From the NCBI GenBank assembly GCA_016718825.1, contig JADKCL010000003.1, positions 248,001 through 312,000 of the forward strand: 64,000 nucleotides of DNA, in the 5' to 3' direction. The notes beneath the pieces were generated by a model that was not told where the DNA came from, searched no databases, and was given only the letters and a program-made list of their open reading frames with translations. The translations under genes and the position numbers were made by a program. Below are positions 16,354 through 25,708 of this stretch, one piece after another; the stretch's first letter is position 1, and each line of letters opens with the position of its first letter. This DNA comes from Bacteroidota bacterium (GTDB taxonomy: Bacteria; Bacteroidota; Bacteroidia; J057; JADKCL01).

Positions 16354-18677
16354 TGCATTTCCATTTCAACATCCAAAACCTGTTGGCTTTGCAACCCCAT
16401 CAACTTTTCCAAAATCGGCAAGACCGCTGCTCCCCGCTCCGCATTGAAGCCGGCAATTACACGTGGACCTTTGGTTCCGACTTCCCCATGTTTGACCTTT
16501 TCGGCGATTTTGCGCTTTTCGGCAGATTGAAAAATGGCGAATGTGCGCCGCAGCAGCGGAACAACCTCTTGAAAAACCTCGGCAGAAAGCCCGGCGACCC
16601 AGTCGTTGGTGATTTGCCAGATCGTTTCGTCCAAGATCAGCACGGTCGCGGCATCTTTCAAAAATCCTTCGAGCCATGCGGCTGAAAATGCGGGTTCATT
16701 TCCCGTCGAAAGCGCGCGGCTGAATTCCAAAGCAGTAGCCTCGGGATCAAGGCTTTGCGCATCATACAAAATCTTGCAGCAAGTTCCTTGAACCATCGGA
16801 GCCGCCAGATGAATCGCCATCGTTTTGATGAGCGTGGCGATCCAGGCTTCACGTAATTCGGCGTCGTCGAGCAGTTGCACCGCATCGTTGACCTCCCGAA
16901 TCTTGGTGGCCATTTCGGTGGCTTGATCCTCATCAATTCCCGTGCAACTGATCGGTAGCGAAGCGATCATGCGATAGAAAATCGAATCCAGAATCACCGC
17001 AATGGTCTCACTGTCAGTTCCGCGCACATTCCCATATTTGCGCAGTTGCACGAGCGGAATGAAGGCTGCCATCAGCGTGGCATTGTCGGATGTGCTTGCC
17101 GCAAGTTCGTCCATCCGGCGCATCACCGCTTGGATCCCGGAATGCAATTCGGCGGGAATGGCTCTTTGGGCCAACTGGGTAATGGCATCCAAGCGGGTAA
17201 TTTCTGCTGCCAAATGTGCGATATAATGGTTGCAAGCCATTTCTACGGTATTTCCCCAAGGCGCTTTTTCCAGCAATTCAATCGTGAGCTCCGGTTTCCA
17301 AAGGAGCACCCATTCCTCCTTGAAGGTCCCTTTTCCACGTACATATTGCGTCCTTCCCCACTTGATGTCCAACACGAGCAGCCGATGCAACAGAATACTT
17401 TTCTGCAATCCGGATTCCTCACGTAGATCGAGGCTCAAGGGTCTCGCCTCGTTGGAGACTTTGAGTCGCAATTGCCGGATTTGTTGATCGAGGTCGCGCT
17501 GCAGCGGAATTTGCGGCGTTCCTTCGGGGATTTCGCCCAAGACGTTTCCTACGATCAGTTCCCGCCAAACCAATTGCATGGGCACATGGTCTCCCATGCA
17601 CATCACCGTTTGGGTGGCTTCGTTGAGCTCTTTCAGGCCCGCTCGCGGAAGTGCGCGCAACCCTGCCAATGCGTTTGCAAGGCGCACAGCCTCAATGATA
17701 TGCGCAGAAGAAATATCGATTTTGTTCTTGCGAAAAACGCGCGCCGCATGCGTTAACCAAAGGGTTCCGTCATCCTCAGGATGGTTCCAGCAATGTTGGT
17801 ACCATCCCGGCGAATTGACACCGGCGCCATAACCGCTTTCGAAGGAAAGTCGGTCGCTTGTCCATGGAATCCAAGTGGCTTCCACCTTGATTTTGGGAAG
17901 GCCTTTGAGCAGCGCATCGTCGTCTTTTTGCTTGGGCGTTGCCAACAATGCAGGTATGTGCCAAGCCCCGCAAACCACGGCAATATCGGCGTACATTTCA
18001 CGTTCCGCCAATTTGATCGCCCGCCGCATAAAGGCTTCGCGCCTTTGTTCCATCATGCGCTCCGGCCCCGGATATTGCTCCCGCAAGGCCACCATTGCCT
18101 CTCGAATCGCCTCAAAGACCTCCGTGGAATGCATTCCAGTTTCAAAATAGTGCTCCCACCATTCCTCCTCGTCCGCATAACCCGCTACATCCGCAAGGTA
18201 GGCAAGGGGATTTCTGGGAATCTCAAATTCCGGGAATTCATCCTCCTCCGATTCCTGGGCATCCAATTCTGAATTAGGTGCGCTGAACCCATCGGGTTTC
18301 TCCAATGCCTGCTCTTCCTCCAGAATTGCAGCATCAGCGACAACGGGAATGGGCGCCGTCTCTGCCAATTGGTGGACCAAGGGCATGTCGATGAACCGCA
18401 CGGGAATTTTGTTGGCAAGTCCGTAACGGATCGCCTGCCATTCGGGAGAAAACTCTGAAAACGGATAGAAAACAGCCTTTTTAGGTTCATCAGGCACGTA
18501 AGCCAGCAAAGCCACCGGCGGCTTCATGTCTTCGCGGCCCATCCATTGCAAGACCGCCTCCCCTTCCGGCGGCCCTTCCACCAGAATGATCGACGGTCGG
18601 ACCGCCTTGAGCGCATCCAACAAGTGCCTTGCCGACCCCGGGCCGTGGTGACGAATTCCAAAGAGATGAATCGCCAT
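16350..18677 (-). CDS. DUF5682 family protein (YehM-like)
   Basis: A 775-residue protein from the ATG at 18677; the frame is open 45 bp further but MAIHLFGIRHHGPGSARHLL is the family's usual start. It has the strand IILVEGPPEGE, a helix-rich middle, and the conserved DIAVVCGAWHIPALL near residues 230-245, features of a TraB/ChaN-like fold with conserved His residues. The C-terminal 450 residues are helical. No function has been established for DUF5682. It sits between the MoxR-type ATPase (5 bp gap) and the VWA protein (4-bp overlap), an order seen for E. coli yehL-yehM-yehP. Confidence 0.9.
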   Translation of the reverse strand: MAIHLFGIRHHGPGSARHLLDALKAVRPSIILVEGPPEGEAVLQWMGREDMKPPVALLAYVPDEPKKAVFYPFSEFSPEWQAIRYGLANKIPVRFIDMPLVHQLAETAPIPVVADAAILEEEQALEKPDGFSAPNSELDAQESEEDEFPEFEIPRNPLAYLADVAGYADEEEWWEHYFETGMHSTEVFEAIREAMVALREQYPGPERMMEQRREAFMRRAIKLAEREMYADIAVVCGAWHIPALLATPKQKDDDALLKGLPKIKVEATWIPWTSDRLSFESGYGAGVNSPGWYQHCWNHPEDDGTLWLTHAARVFRKNKIDISSAHIIEAVRLANALAGLRALPRAGLKELNEATQTVMCMGDHVPMQLVWRELIVGNVLGEIPEGTPQIPLQRDLDQQIRQLRLKVSNEARPLSLDLREESGLQKSILLHRLLVLDIKWGRTQYVRGKGTFKEEWVLLWKPELTIELLEKAPWGNTVEMACNHYIAHLAAEITRLDAITQLAQRAIPAELHSGIQAVMRRMDELAASTSDNATLMAAFIPLVQLRKYGNVRGTDSETIAVILDSIFYRMIASLPISCTGIDEDQATEMATKIREVNDAVQLLDDAELREAWIATLIKTMAIHLAAPMVQGTCCKILYDAQSLDPEATALEFSRALSTGNEPAFSAAWLEGFLKDAATVLILDETIWQITNDWVAGLSAEVFQEVVPLLRRTFAIFQSAEKRKIAEKVKHGEVGTKGPRVIAGFNAERGAAVLPILEKLMGLQSQQVLDVEMEMQ

Positions 18678-18682
18678 GCTGC

Positions 18683-19765
18683 TCAGATAATGTCCCTGCA
18701 GGACCGGTAAATGTCCTTCCAACCGTCACGGTTCTTGAGCACGGTTTCCATGTATTCCTGGAACACGATTTTGTCTTGCACCGGATCCTTGACGATGGCG
18801 CCGATGATGCCGCTCGCAACGTCATCGGCCTTGACGGAACCATCTCCAAAATGGTAGGCCAAGGCCAATCCGTTGTTCATCACGGAAATCGCCTCGGCGG
18901 TGCTGAGCGTGCCCGAAGGTGATTTAAGCTTGGTCTTGCCATCTTCTGAAACGCCGTTGCGCAATTCGCGGAAAATGGTGACAATACGCCGAATTTCCTC
19001 CAATATGGGCTTTTCGACGGGCAAGGACATGGCCTTGGAATAGCTCGCCACACGCTGCCGCACGATTTCGACCTCCTCGTTCATTGTTGCAGGAACAGGA
19101 AGAATGACGGTATTGAACCGGCGTTTCAGGGCGCTGCTCAGTTCATTGACACCCTTGTCGCGGTTGTTGGCCGTGGCGATGACGTTGAATCCGCGTACAG
19201 CCTGAATTTGGGTGTTCAATTCGGGAATGGGCAGCATTTTTTCACTGAGAATCGTGATCAGCGTGTCTTGCACGTCTGCGCCAATGCGCGTCAATTCCTC
19301 GATGCGCACAATTTTGCCGGTTTTCATTGCCCGAAAAACGGGCGTTTCGACCAAGGCTGCTTCGGTTGGGCCTTGTGACAGCAACAGGGCATAGTTCCAG
19401 CCATAGCGCACACTTTCCTCGCTCGTGCCTGCAGTGCCCTGAATGACCAGGGAGGAATCTCCGGTGATCCCGGCCGTGATATGCTCGGAAACCCAAGATT
19501 TGGCGGTACCCGGCAAACCGTAGAGCAACAATGCGCGATCCGTGGTGAGGGTCGCAACGGCGATTTCCATCAGGCGGCGGTTGCCGATGTATTTCGCACT
19601 GACCTCAAAACCATTCGACAATTTGCCACCCATGAGATAATGGACCACGGATTGTGGCGACAGCAACCAATTCTGCGGTTTGGGGTGCTTGTCTTGCCGC
19701 TTCAGTTCTTCGAGTTCCTGTGCGTATTGCTGCTCGGCGGATTGCCTTAAAATTTGCTGTGACAT
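18683..19765 (-). CDS. MoxR-type AAA+ ATPase (YehL-like)
   Basis: A 360-residue ATPase. Walker A is GLPGTAKS at residues 83-90. The Walker B region is IVRIEELTR, in which the usual Asp-Glu pair is replaced by Glu-Glu. Sensor 1 is NVIATANNRDKG and the arginine-finger region is LSSALKRRFN. The C-terminal lid contains LKSPSGTLSTAEAI. MoxR ATPases work with VWA proteins as chaperones that insert cofactors or remodel complexes; here the VWA partner is the last gene of the same operon. Spacing is 12 bp from DUF5691 and 5 bp to DUF5682. Confidence 0.93.
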   Translation of the reverse strand: MSQQILRQSAEQQYAQELEELKRQDKHPKPQNWLLSPQSVVHYLMGGKLSNGFEVSAKYIGNRRLMEIAVATLTTDRALLLYGLPGTAKSWVSEHITAGITGDSSLVIQGTAGTSEESVRYGWNYALLLSQGPTEAALVETPVFRAMKTGKIVRIEELTRIGADVQDTLITILSEKMLPIPELNTQIQAVRGFNVIATANNRDKGVNELSSALKRRFNTVILPVPATMNEEVEIVRQRVASYSKAMSLPVEKPILEEIRRIVTIFRELRNGVSEDGKTKLKSPSGTLSTAEAISVMNNGLALAYHFGDGSVKADDVASGIIGAIVKDPVQDKIVFQEYMETVLKNRDGWKDIYRSCRDII

Positions 19766-19777
19766 GTGGTGATGTAT

Positions 19778-21250
19778 TTAAAGTTTCAAACTTTCTCTGA
19801 TTTCCAGCAGGCGAATCATTTCCTGGACCTGCGCGGAGAAATACCGTAGCGGACTTGCGACATCTGCCCCCGCCAAGGCATACTCCTTGAGCAGAGCGTT
19901 CAGCGAGTTGGGAAGATGCAAAGCCAACCGGCGGTACATCGGCTGATTGATTTGGTAAGGATTCGCTGCGAGCGCCTGCACCAACAGCAAACCCAAATCC
20001 CTGGTAATCAAGCCATATTGATCATCAAACAGGTCTTCCAGAACCTGCACAAGATTGTTTTCAAGGACCTTGGAATAAAACGGACCACGTTCGGCAACAG
20101 GAATCAGGCTCAAGGTTGCATAATCTTGCTTGATTCCGCGTGTCATCAAGGCTTTGGCAACGGCGACATGCTTAAAGTGAAGGGCTGCTTCGTGAAGTCC
20201 GTTGTGGTAGGCCCAGGCGACCTCATCCTTTTGCACGATGTCCAAAAATTCATCGAGACTCAGTTGCAAATGGCGCAGCAACGCATCCGGATGGACAAAA
20301 GCAAGCACCTTTTGGAGCCAATGGTGGTGATCCTCCACGCCTTTGATTGAACTTACCTTGGAGATACCCGTGCCGAACAGCGCCTCCGAAGGTTCGACGT
20401 TTTTGTCCAGGTGAAGCACCTTCTTCTTGGCGAAAAGCATCACACGTTGCTCCTTAACCGAGAGTGCTCTGGAAATGTGGTCCTCGTACATTCTGTTGAT
20501 CGACGAACCGGGAATCAGCTTGAGCAGGTCGAGGGCCAACTCTTTGACCTTCTTGGACTTGTCGGTCGACTGCATTTCCAGAAAGGTGACGTCGGCATTG
20601 CTGAGGCCAATTTCCAGCAATTCGAGGAATTCTACGCGGTTGTTGGCATTTTCCTGGGGAAAGGCTTCCGTGAGCAAGGGAATCGCGGCACTCGGATCCT
20701 TCGCCCGCAATTCCCGCAGAAATTGCATTCTGTCATTGTGCGTGCCGGTTTCCCAATTGCTTTCGGCGATTTTAGCATCGATCAAGGGCGCCCATTGCGC
20801 ATCAAGTCCGATCAGCCATTTGCCGGATTCGCCGCAGGCTTGGACGATCGGCGCTGCTTGTGCAGGCTTCTTGAGCGCTTGATTCATGAGCAGCGGCACG
20901 ATCTGATTGGGCAAACGTTCGTTGCGGCGATTGCATTGAAAAATGAGATAAGGTAGCAATACTGCATCCTCCGAAGCCACTGCAGTCTTGAGCCAATCAG
21001 CGGCATTGGAAGGGAATAAGGGCAACGTTCCCACTGGACAAGCCGAGACATTGGCTTCCAACTTCAGGGGTTCGCGGCCGCAGGTTTCAAACAGGATCGC
21101 GGTGGCTGCATACCGCAAAAAACCGTCCTCCTTGTCGGATTGGGTGGTTTTGATCTTGTCGGCGATTTCCGCCAAATCGGGAATCGGCGCTGCAATGTAC
21201 TTGTCAGTGCCCAGCAGAGCAGACTTGAGAATTTCGTCGGTGATGGTCAT
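19778..21250 (-). CDS. DUF5691 family protein
   Basis: A 490-residue helical protein from the ATG at 21250, which overlaps the stop of the SWIM gene by 4 bp; an open frame further upstream lies inside the SWIM gene and is not used. It starts MTITDEILKSALLGTDKYIA, the usual DUF5691 opening. The middle reads as HEAT-like helical repeats (RVEFLELLEIGLSNADVTFL, KVKELALDLLKLIPGS). No catalytic motif is visible. The family occurs with SWIM, MoxR and VWA genes, and a scaffold role is the simplest inference. Confidence 0.88.
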   Translation of the reverse strand: MTITDEILKSALLGTDKYIAAPIPDLAEIADKIKTTQSDKEDGFLRYAATAILFETCGREPLKLEANVSACPVGTLPLFPSNAADWLKTAVASEDAVLLPYLIFQCNRRNERLPNQIVPLLMNQALKKPAQAAPIVQACGESGKWLIGLDAQWAPLIDAKIAESNWETGTHNDRMQFLRELRAKDPSAAIPLLTEAFPQENANNRVEFLELLEIGLSNADVTFLEMQSTDKSKKVKELALDLLKLIPGSSINRMYEDHISRALSVKEQRVMLFAKKKVLHLDKNVEPSEALFGTGISKVSSIKGVEDHHHWLQKVLAFVHPDALLRHLQLSLDEFLDIVQKDEVAWAYHNGLHEAALHFKHVAVAKALMTRGIKQDYATLSLIPVAERGPFYSKVLENNLVQVLEDLFDDQYGLITRDLGLLLVQALAANPYQINQPMYRRLALHLPNSLNALLKEYALAGADVASPLRYFSAQVQEMIRLLEIRESLKL

Positions 21251-22557
21251 TGGATGGGATGGAATTCGTTGGCAAACCAGACGGCTTGGATGTCCAGAAG
21301 GTCCTCTTCGAAGACACCAAAGCAGGAAAATGGATTTCCCTGCGTCAGCGCGAGGATGGTCCACAAGTCCAAACCTGTATTTTTGATTTGGATGCCGTCC
21401 CCATTCGGATCGACAGAAAACCATGTTGCTCCTTGGCGCGAGAGCTGGACTTCGCTCAGAATCAGCGGAATTTTCTCCAAAAAGGGATTGCAGGCGAGAC
21501 TTGCGGCCACAGATGCATGCGCGTCGGTTACGGTACCTGCCACCTGCAATGTTTGAAGCTGACGCCGAAGGGGTTCTTGCGTTTTGACCAAGGCCCGCAG
21601 CGGATAAACCGAAGGGAAAAAGACGAGCTCGGCAGGCAATAGGCTTCCCGGAACCAACAAATGCTGCGGCAATTGGCCGGCGGCATAAAAATTCAGGATC
21701 AAAGCAAACTTGCGGCTTTGGGTGCCATAGAGCCAAATTCGTTCGGTTTGAAGATTACCGTCTTCCTCTTGGGTTTTGGACAAAACTGCCCATTCGTCGT
21801 GGATTCCCTCGTTTGCAAGCACTTCCTCTTTGGGCACAGTCCACCCCACGAGGAGTTTGAGTTCGAGTTGCCAATCGGGCGGAAGGGTATCGCTTTTTTG
21901 AAAGGCATCGGTCAGCAGGTAAAGCTTGCTGATTTGGGACAAAAATTCTTTTTGCCAGCCTTCCCTAAAGTAATTGATTTTCTGAAGCTTGCGCAATTGC
22001 GCTGCCAATCCGCCGGCTTGCGCGTCCACCATGCGCGAAGTGATGTTCTGCGCGAATTGGTAGGCATTTTGCGGAACACCCATGATGCCGGTCCGTACCA
22101 AGTCCTTGAGCCATAGCCGCAATTCCTCGACGCCGGATTCGACCTTCTTTTCGCGGGCTTCCTGACGCTTTTGTTGGGCTTTTTCGTCAATCGGCTTTGC
22201 TTCCTTGGTCTCCTTGGCTTCGGTGCGCGCAGTCCTTTTGGCTAGCCATTCCTCGACGGAGGGCGACAAATTGCCTTGCTTTGTAAATGCCTCGGAATTC
22301 GAAAGGAAAAGCAACATCAAGCCGAGACCATGTTTGCAGGGAAATTTGCGGCTCGGGCAGGAGCATTTGAAAGCCATGTTTTCCAAATCGACCATGGTCT
22401 TGTAGGGTGTGCTCCCACTGCCCTGACAATCCCCCCACAAGGCGAGAGGATGCACATTCCGCGAAACCCATTTGGAGGCCGTCGCCAATTGCTGCCCTGC
22501 CTTGACCGAGGCATCGTCGGGCGCCAACTGAATGATCTGATCTCGGGTGAATTGCAT
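21247..22557 (-). CDS. SWIM zinc-finger family protein (YehQ-like), first gene of a five-gene operon
   Basis: A 436-residue protein. The SWIM zinc ligand set CxCx6CxH is complete: Cys65, Cys67, Cys74 and His76 (CSCPSRKFPCKH). A charged linker rich in Lys/Glu/Ala follows at residues 115-145, then a strand-helix C-terminal part (GWTVPKEEVL, LYGTQSRKFALILNFYA). SWIM domains bind nucleic acid or protein. The C-terminal region has no match that I know. It is first in the operon SWIM - DUF5691 - AAA - DUF5682 - VWA, all with 4-bp overlaps or gaps of 12 bp or less, behind a recognisable promoter. Confidence 0.9.
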   Translation of the reverse strand: MQFTRDQIIQLAPDDASVKAGQQLATASKWVSRNVHPLALWGDCQGSGSTPYKTMVDLENMAFKCSCPSRKFPCKHGLGLMLLFLSNSEAFTKQGNLSPSVEEWLAKRTARTEAKETKEAKPIDEKAQQKRQEAREKKVESGVEELRLWLKDLVRTGIMGVPQNAYQFAQNITSRMVDAQAGGLAAQLRKLQKINYFREGWQKEFLSQISKLYLLTDAFQKSDTLPPDWQLELKLLVGWTVPKEEVLANEGIHDEWAVLSKTQEEDGNLQTERIWLYGTQSRKFALILNFYAAGQLPQHLLVPGSLLPAELVFFPSVYPLRALVKTQEPLRRQLQTLQVAGTVTDAHASVAASLACNPFLEKIPLILSEVQLSRQGATWFSVDPNGDGIQIKNTGLDLWTILALTQGNPFSCFGVFEEDLLDIQAVWFANEFHPIQ

Positions 22558-22615
22558 CGAAAATGGTTAAGAAGTTTGAAAACAGGTCGTTACCCCCTTA
22601 CGGTACAGCAACAAT

Positions 22616-22646
22616 CAAACTTCGTGACTTTGTCGGAGCCGACAAA
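22616..22646 (-). promoter_or_regulatory. Probable promoter of the SWIM-DUF5691-AAA-DUF5682-VWA operon
   Basis: On the minus strand TTTG (22643-22646) and GAAGTTTG (22616-22623) are spaced by exactly 19 bp, matching the Bacteroidota promoter except for the first base of the -7 box. A small GTCGG/CCGAC palindrome lies in the spacer. The start codon is 58 bp downstream. Confidence 0.5.
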
Positions 22647-22676
22647 AATGAAGTTGTTCTAGTTTTCCACAAACAC

Positions 22677-22711
22677 GCAGCAGGAGCGAAATCGACTTCC
22701 GCTCCTGCTGC
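22677..22711. terminator. Perfect 12-bp inverted repeat downstream of the GH13 gene
   Basis: GCAGCAGGAGCG (22677-22688) and its reverse complement (22700-22711) flank an 11-nt loop, 30 bp beyond the GH13 stop and ahead of the SWIM operon promoter. The T-run on the minus strand precedes rather than follows the stem, so termination is plausible but not textbook. Confidence 0.5.
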
Positions 22712-22741
22712 ATTTCGAAAAAAAATCCCGAATACTGAGAC

Positions 22742-25540
22742 TTACCTCCTCACCACCAACGGCTTCGAAAACGTTCCCGTTTCGTGTTGCACCCGCACAA
22801 TGTAGTTGCCAGACAGGAAATCCGTCAGGTCAAAGGCGGATTCGTGGCGGCCTTGGGTCTGGAATCCTGCGGGAATCGCAAGGATGCTGCGGCCGGTCAG
22901 GTCGTAGATGCCGATGCTGACGTTGCCGGAGCCTGGCAATTCGTAGCCGATTTTGACGGTATTCGCGGCGGGATTGGGCCAGATTTGGAGGGGATCGGTA
23001 CCTGCAAACAGGTCCTCTTCCGTTTCCAAGACGAAGTCGAGATTCGGCTTAGGGAGTCTTGTGGTGGTGTAGAGGCGGTATTCGCCGGCACCCAAGGTGT
23101 ATTGCATCGCCGTGTTGGTCACGTTCATGCTGTCCCCGCTCCAATATTCGTACCACCAGCCACCGTGCTGAAAATCAGCATTGAAGGTGATCGTATTCAC
23201 ATCAAAATTCCCGAATACCGCCACGTCCATCGAGGCATGGTTCAAATAGATGCGCTTGATGCCGCCGCCGAGGTTGTGGGAATAATTGGTCGTATTGAAA
23301 ACATCCTGCGAAATTTTCAAATTCCCCAAGGCGCTCCACACTTTGTAGAGGCGCTGACGTTCAGGCACGTTCATGTATTCCCAACGCGGTGGTTTGTTGC
23401 AGACGCGGCAAGGATCATCGATGGAAATGTCATAACCCCGTTCGCCAAATTGCCAGACCATTTTCGGTCCGGGAATGGTGAAGAAAAAGTTACCCGCCAA
23501 TTCCATCCGGGCCAATGCTGTACTCAGGTTGGTGATGTCATATCCGCCGCTGCTGTTTCCGAATTGCAGATTTTTGTACATCAACCGCTCTTCGTCGTGG
23601 CTTTCCATATAGCCCATGACCTTCGGCGAATTCCAGTTACGGACTTTGTAATCAATCCATTCGAAGTTGGAGGTACCCACAAAACCCATGGTTGCTTCAT
23701 TGTAGTTGTAGTTGTGATTGCCCCAAAGCATGAAGCCCATGTTGTGAAGGGCGGTCTCCTCCGAATTTTCAGCGAAGTGCTCCAAAATCAGGTAGCAGGT
23801 TGGATCGGTCAAACGCAGCGAATCTTTGTAGTCGTCCCAAATGTTGATCCGGCTTTGATCGAAATTGCCCCATAGGCCAACGTTGCTGCCGCTGTTGACT
23901 TGTGTGAATCCCTTGGAAAGGTCAAAACGGAATCCATCGATCTTAAATTCCTGTAGCCAATAGCGCAGGGTGCGGGTGAAAACACGCTTGGTCCAAGCGG
24001 ATTCATGGTTAAAGTCATAGCCGACATTAAAAGGATGACGGGCATCGGGATTGAGCCAAGGATTGTCTGAGCGTGGTTTAAAATTGATCGCGTCCCAATA
24101 CATCTGACAGAGCGGACTTTGGCTGAAGGCATGGTTAAATGCAACGTCCAAGATCACGGCCATTCCACGCGAGTGGCATTCATCGACCAATGCTTTAAAA
24201 TCCGCAGCCGGACCGTAGTACTTGTCCAAAGCCATGTGAAACGACGGATTGTAGCCCCAGCTTTCGTTGCCTTCAAACTCGTTGATCGGCATGAATTGGA
24301 TGGCGTTAATCCCCATGCGCTGCAAATAATCGAGGGTATCCTTGATCGAATTGTAATCGTGCTCGGCGATGAAGTCCCTGACCAGCAATTCATAAACGAT
24401 CAATTCCTGCTCTGCCGGCTTTGTGAAATTCGGCACCTGCCAGACATAGGGTGCGCCATCGGCATCCAACACGGTCACAATTCCCGTCGTTTTTCCGGTG
24501 GGATAGGTCGGCAAATTGGGATAGGTGTTGGATGAAATGTATTGATCGTTGGAGGGATCGAGGACGGTTTCGGAAAATGGATCCGCGACGCGGAGGTTGC
24601 CGTCGATGTAGTATTGATAAGTGACGACTTGGCCCGGAGCAACCGTAATGTCCTTCCAGAAGGTATTGTTGTCGGGGGTCTTCTTCATGAAATAGGCAGT
24701 GTCCGCGATGTAGTTGTTGAGGTCGGAGAGAATGTAAACGCCGGTTTTGGCGGGTGCATCCAAGACAAGGCGCATGGTCGTCGCATTTACGCGGTTGAGT
24801 CCGCGCAACGTGCCTGCGGGCAAGGCCGCTACCGTCACCGGCGGATTCACTGCGTAGTAGAAGGTATCGCTCGCAACCGTGCTGCCATCATCGGCGGAGA
24901 TAATCACGCGGTGGTTGCCTACAGCGCCGGCAAACATCATGTGCGTGAGCGAAGTTCCGGTAGTCGTTGTGACCGTCGTTCCATTGTCAGTCAACGTCAA
25001 AGTCGCCGAACCCGAGGCCGATGCACTCACGTTGATGGGCGCGCCTTGGCTCGACACCAAAAAGGGCGCACTTGGAGCCAAAAAGCTCACGTTGAGCAGG
25101 TTGTTTTGATAGACGGTGTAGAAGATATCCGAACCGTCGGTATTACGTCCGACTACCGAGCCCGAAGTGTTGCGGAAAACGAATGCCATTTTCAGGATCG
25201 ATTCGGGGCCAGGTACGCCATAGAAGTTGCGCAGGTGAAACTTCATGCGCCAAAGGTTTGGTCCGACGTTGGTCATGGCGACCGTCGGATCGGCGGTGCC
25301 CCAGTTTCCTTGCACGTATCGCCAAGTCGTTGGCGTCGCGCTGAGGTCCGTGACCACACCTGTATGCGCATACACAGGCGAGACGCCCGTGAGCGCACCA
25401 TTCCCGAGTGTCGCATTAAAAATAATTTCCACCGAATCCGATGCAATCGGAAACACCGGCGTCACAGATACGACCTGCGACCAGCCCAGGGTTGAAAGAA
25501 CAAGCAGCAATCCCAGCAACAGTGAAAATCGTTTTTTCAT
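22742..25540 (-). CDS. Secreted GH13 alpha-amylase family enzyme with T9SS sorting domain
   Basis: A 932-residue protein from the ATG at 25540 (signal peptide MKKRFSLLLG...LGWSQ). N-terminal Ig/starch-binding-like domains occupy about residues 20-370. The GH13 barrel follows with its conserved regions: DVAFNH (about 463), GFRFDLSKG with the nucleophile Asp (about 538), EHFAE with the acid/base Glu, and MESHDEER (HD). The last ~80 residues are a type A T9SS domain (IWPNPAANTVKIGY ... LSGNYIVRVQ). It likely cleaves alpha-1,4-glucans at or outside the cell surface. A CRVC / Cys pair near RVCNKPPRW could form a disulfide. No SusCD genes are nearby. Confidence 0.93.
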   Translation of the reverse strand: MKKRFSLLLGLLLVLSTLGWSQVVSVTPVFPIASDSVEIIFNATLGNGALTGVSPVYAHTGVVTDLSATPTTWRYVQGNWGTADPTVAMTNVGPNLWRMKFHLRNFYGVPGPESILKMAFVFRNTSGSVVGRNTDGSDIFYTVYQNNLLNVSFLAPSAPFLVSSQGAPINVSASASGSATLTLTDNGTTVTTTTGTSLTHMMFAGAVGNHRVIISADDGSTVASDTFYYAVNPPVTVAALPAGTLRGLNRVNATTMRLVLDAPAKTGVYILSDLNNYIADTAYFMKKTPDNNTFWKDITVAPGQVVTYQYYIDGNLRVADPFSETVLDPSNDQYISSNTYPNLPTYPTGKTTGIVTVLDADGAPYVWQVPNFTKPAEQELIVYELLVRDFIAEHDYNSIKDTLDYLQRMGINAIQFMPINEFEGNESWGYNPSFHMALDKYYGPAADFKALVDECHSRGMAVILDVAFNHAFSQSPLCQMYWDAINFKPRSDNPWLNPDARHPFNVGYDFNHESAWTKRVFTRTLRYWLQEFKIDGFRFDLSKGFTQVNSGSNVGLWGNFDQSRINIWDDYKDSLRLTDPTCYLILEHFAENSEETALHNMGFMLWGNHNYNYNEATMGFVGTSNFEWIDYKVRNWNSPKVMGYMESHDEERLMYKNLQFGNSSGGYDITNLSTALARMELAGNFFFTIPGPKMVWQFGERGYDISIDDPCRVCNKPPRWEYMNVPERQRLYKVWSALGNLKISQDVFNTTNYSHNLGGGIKRIYLNHASMDVAVFGNFDVNTITFNADFQHGGWWYEYWSGDSMNVTNTAMQYTLGAGEYRLYTTTRLPKPNLDFVLETEEDLFAGTDPLQIWPNPAANTVKIGYELPGSGNVSIGIYDLTGRSILAIPAGFQTQGRHESAFDLTDFLSGNYIVRVQHETGTFSKPLVVRR

Positions 25541-25651
25541 ACAGCCCAATTTTTGGATTCCCTTAAGTGTCAAATTAACACTAAGTAAAGACGAAAGTTT
25601 TGAATTTCAAAGGCCACCCTAAAAATGGGGTCAACCCTGTCCCAAAAACCG

Positions 25652-25688
25652 AATGGGCGTTGACACCGATTCGGTACCAACGCCCATT
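25652..25688 (-). terminator. Hairpin terminator of the M13 peptidase gene
   Basis: 11-bp perfect inverted repeat AATGGGCGTTG / CAACGCCCATT with a 15-nt loop, 20 bp after the M13 stop; the minus strand continues CGGTTTTTGG. It fits a Rho-independent terminator. Confidence 0.65.
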
Positions 25689-25708
25689 GGATAAAATGCC
25701 GCATCCGA

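Noticed and set aside
21251..21736. N-terminal extension of the DUF5691 gene
   Set aside because: It lies wholly inside the SWIM gene; the ATG at 21250 overlaps the SWIM stop (ATGA) and begins the family's normal N-terminus.
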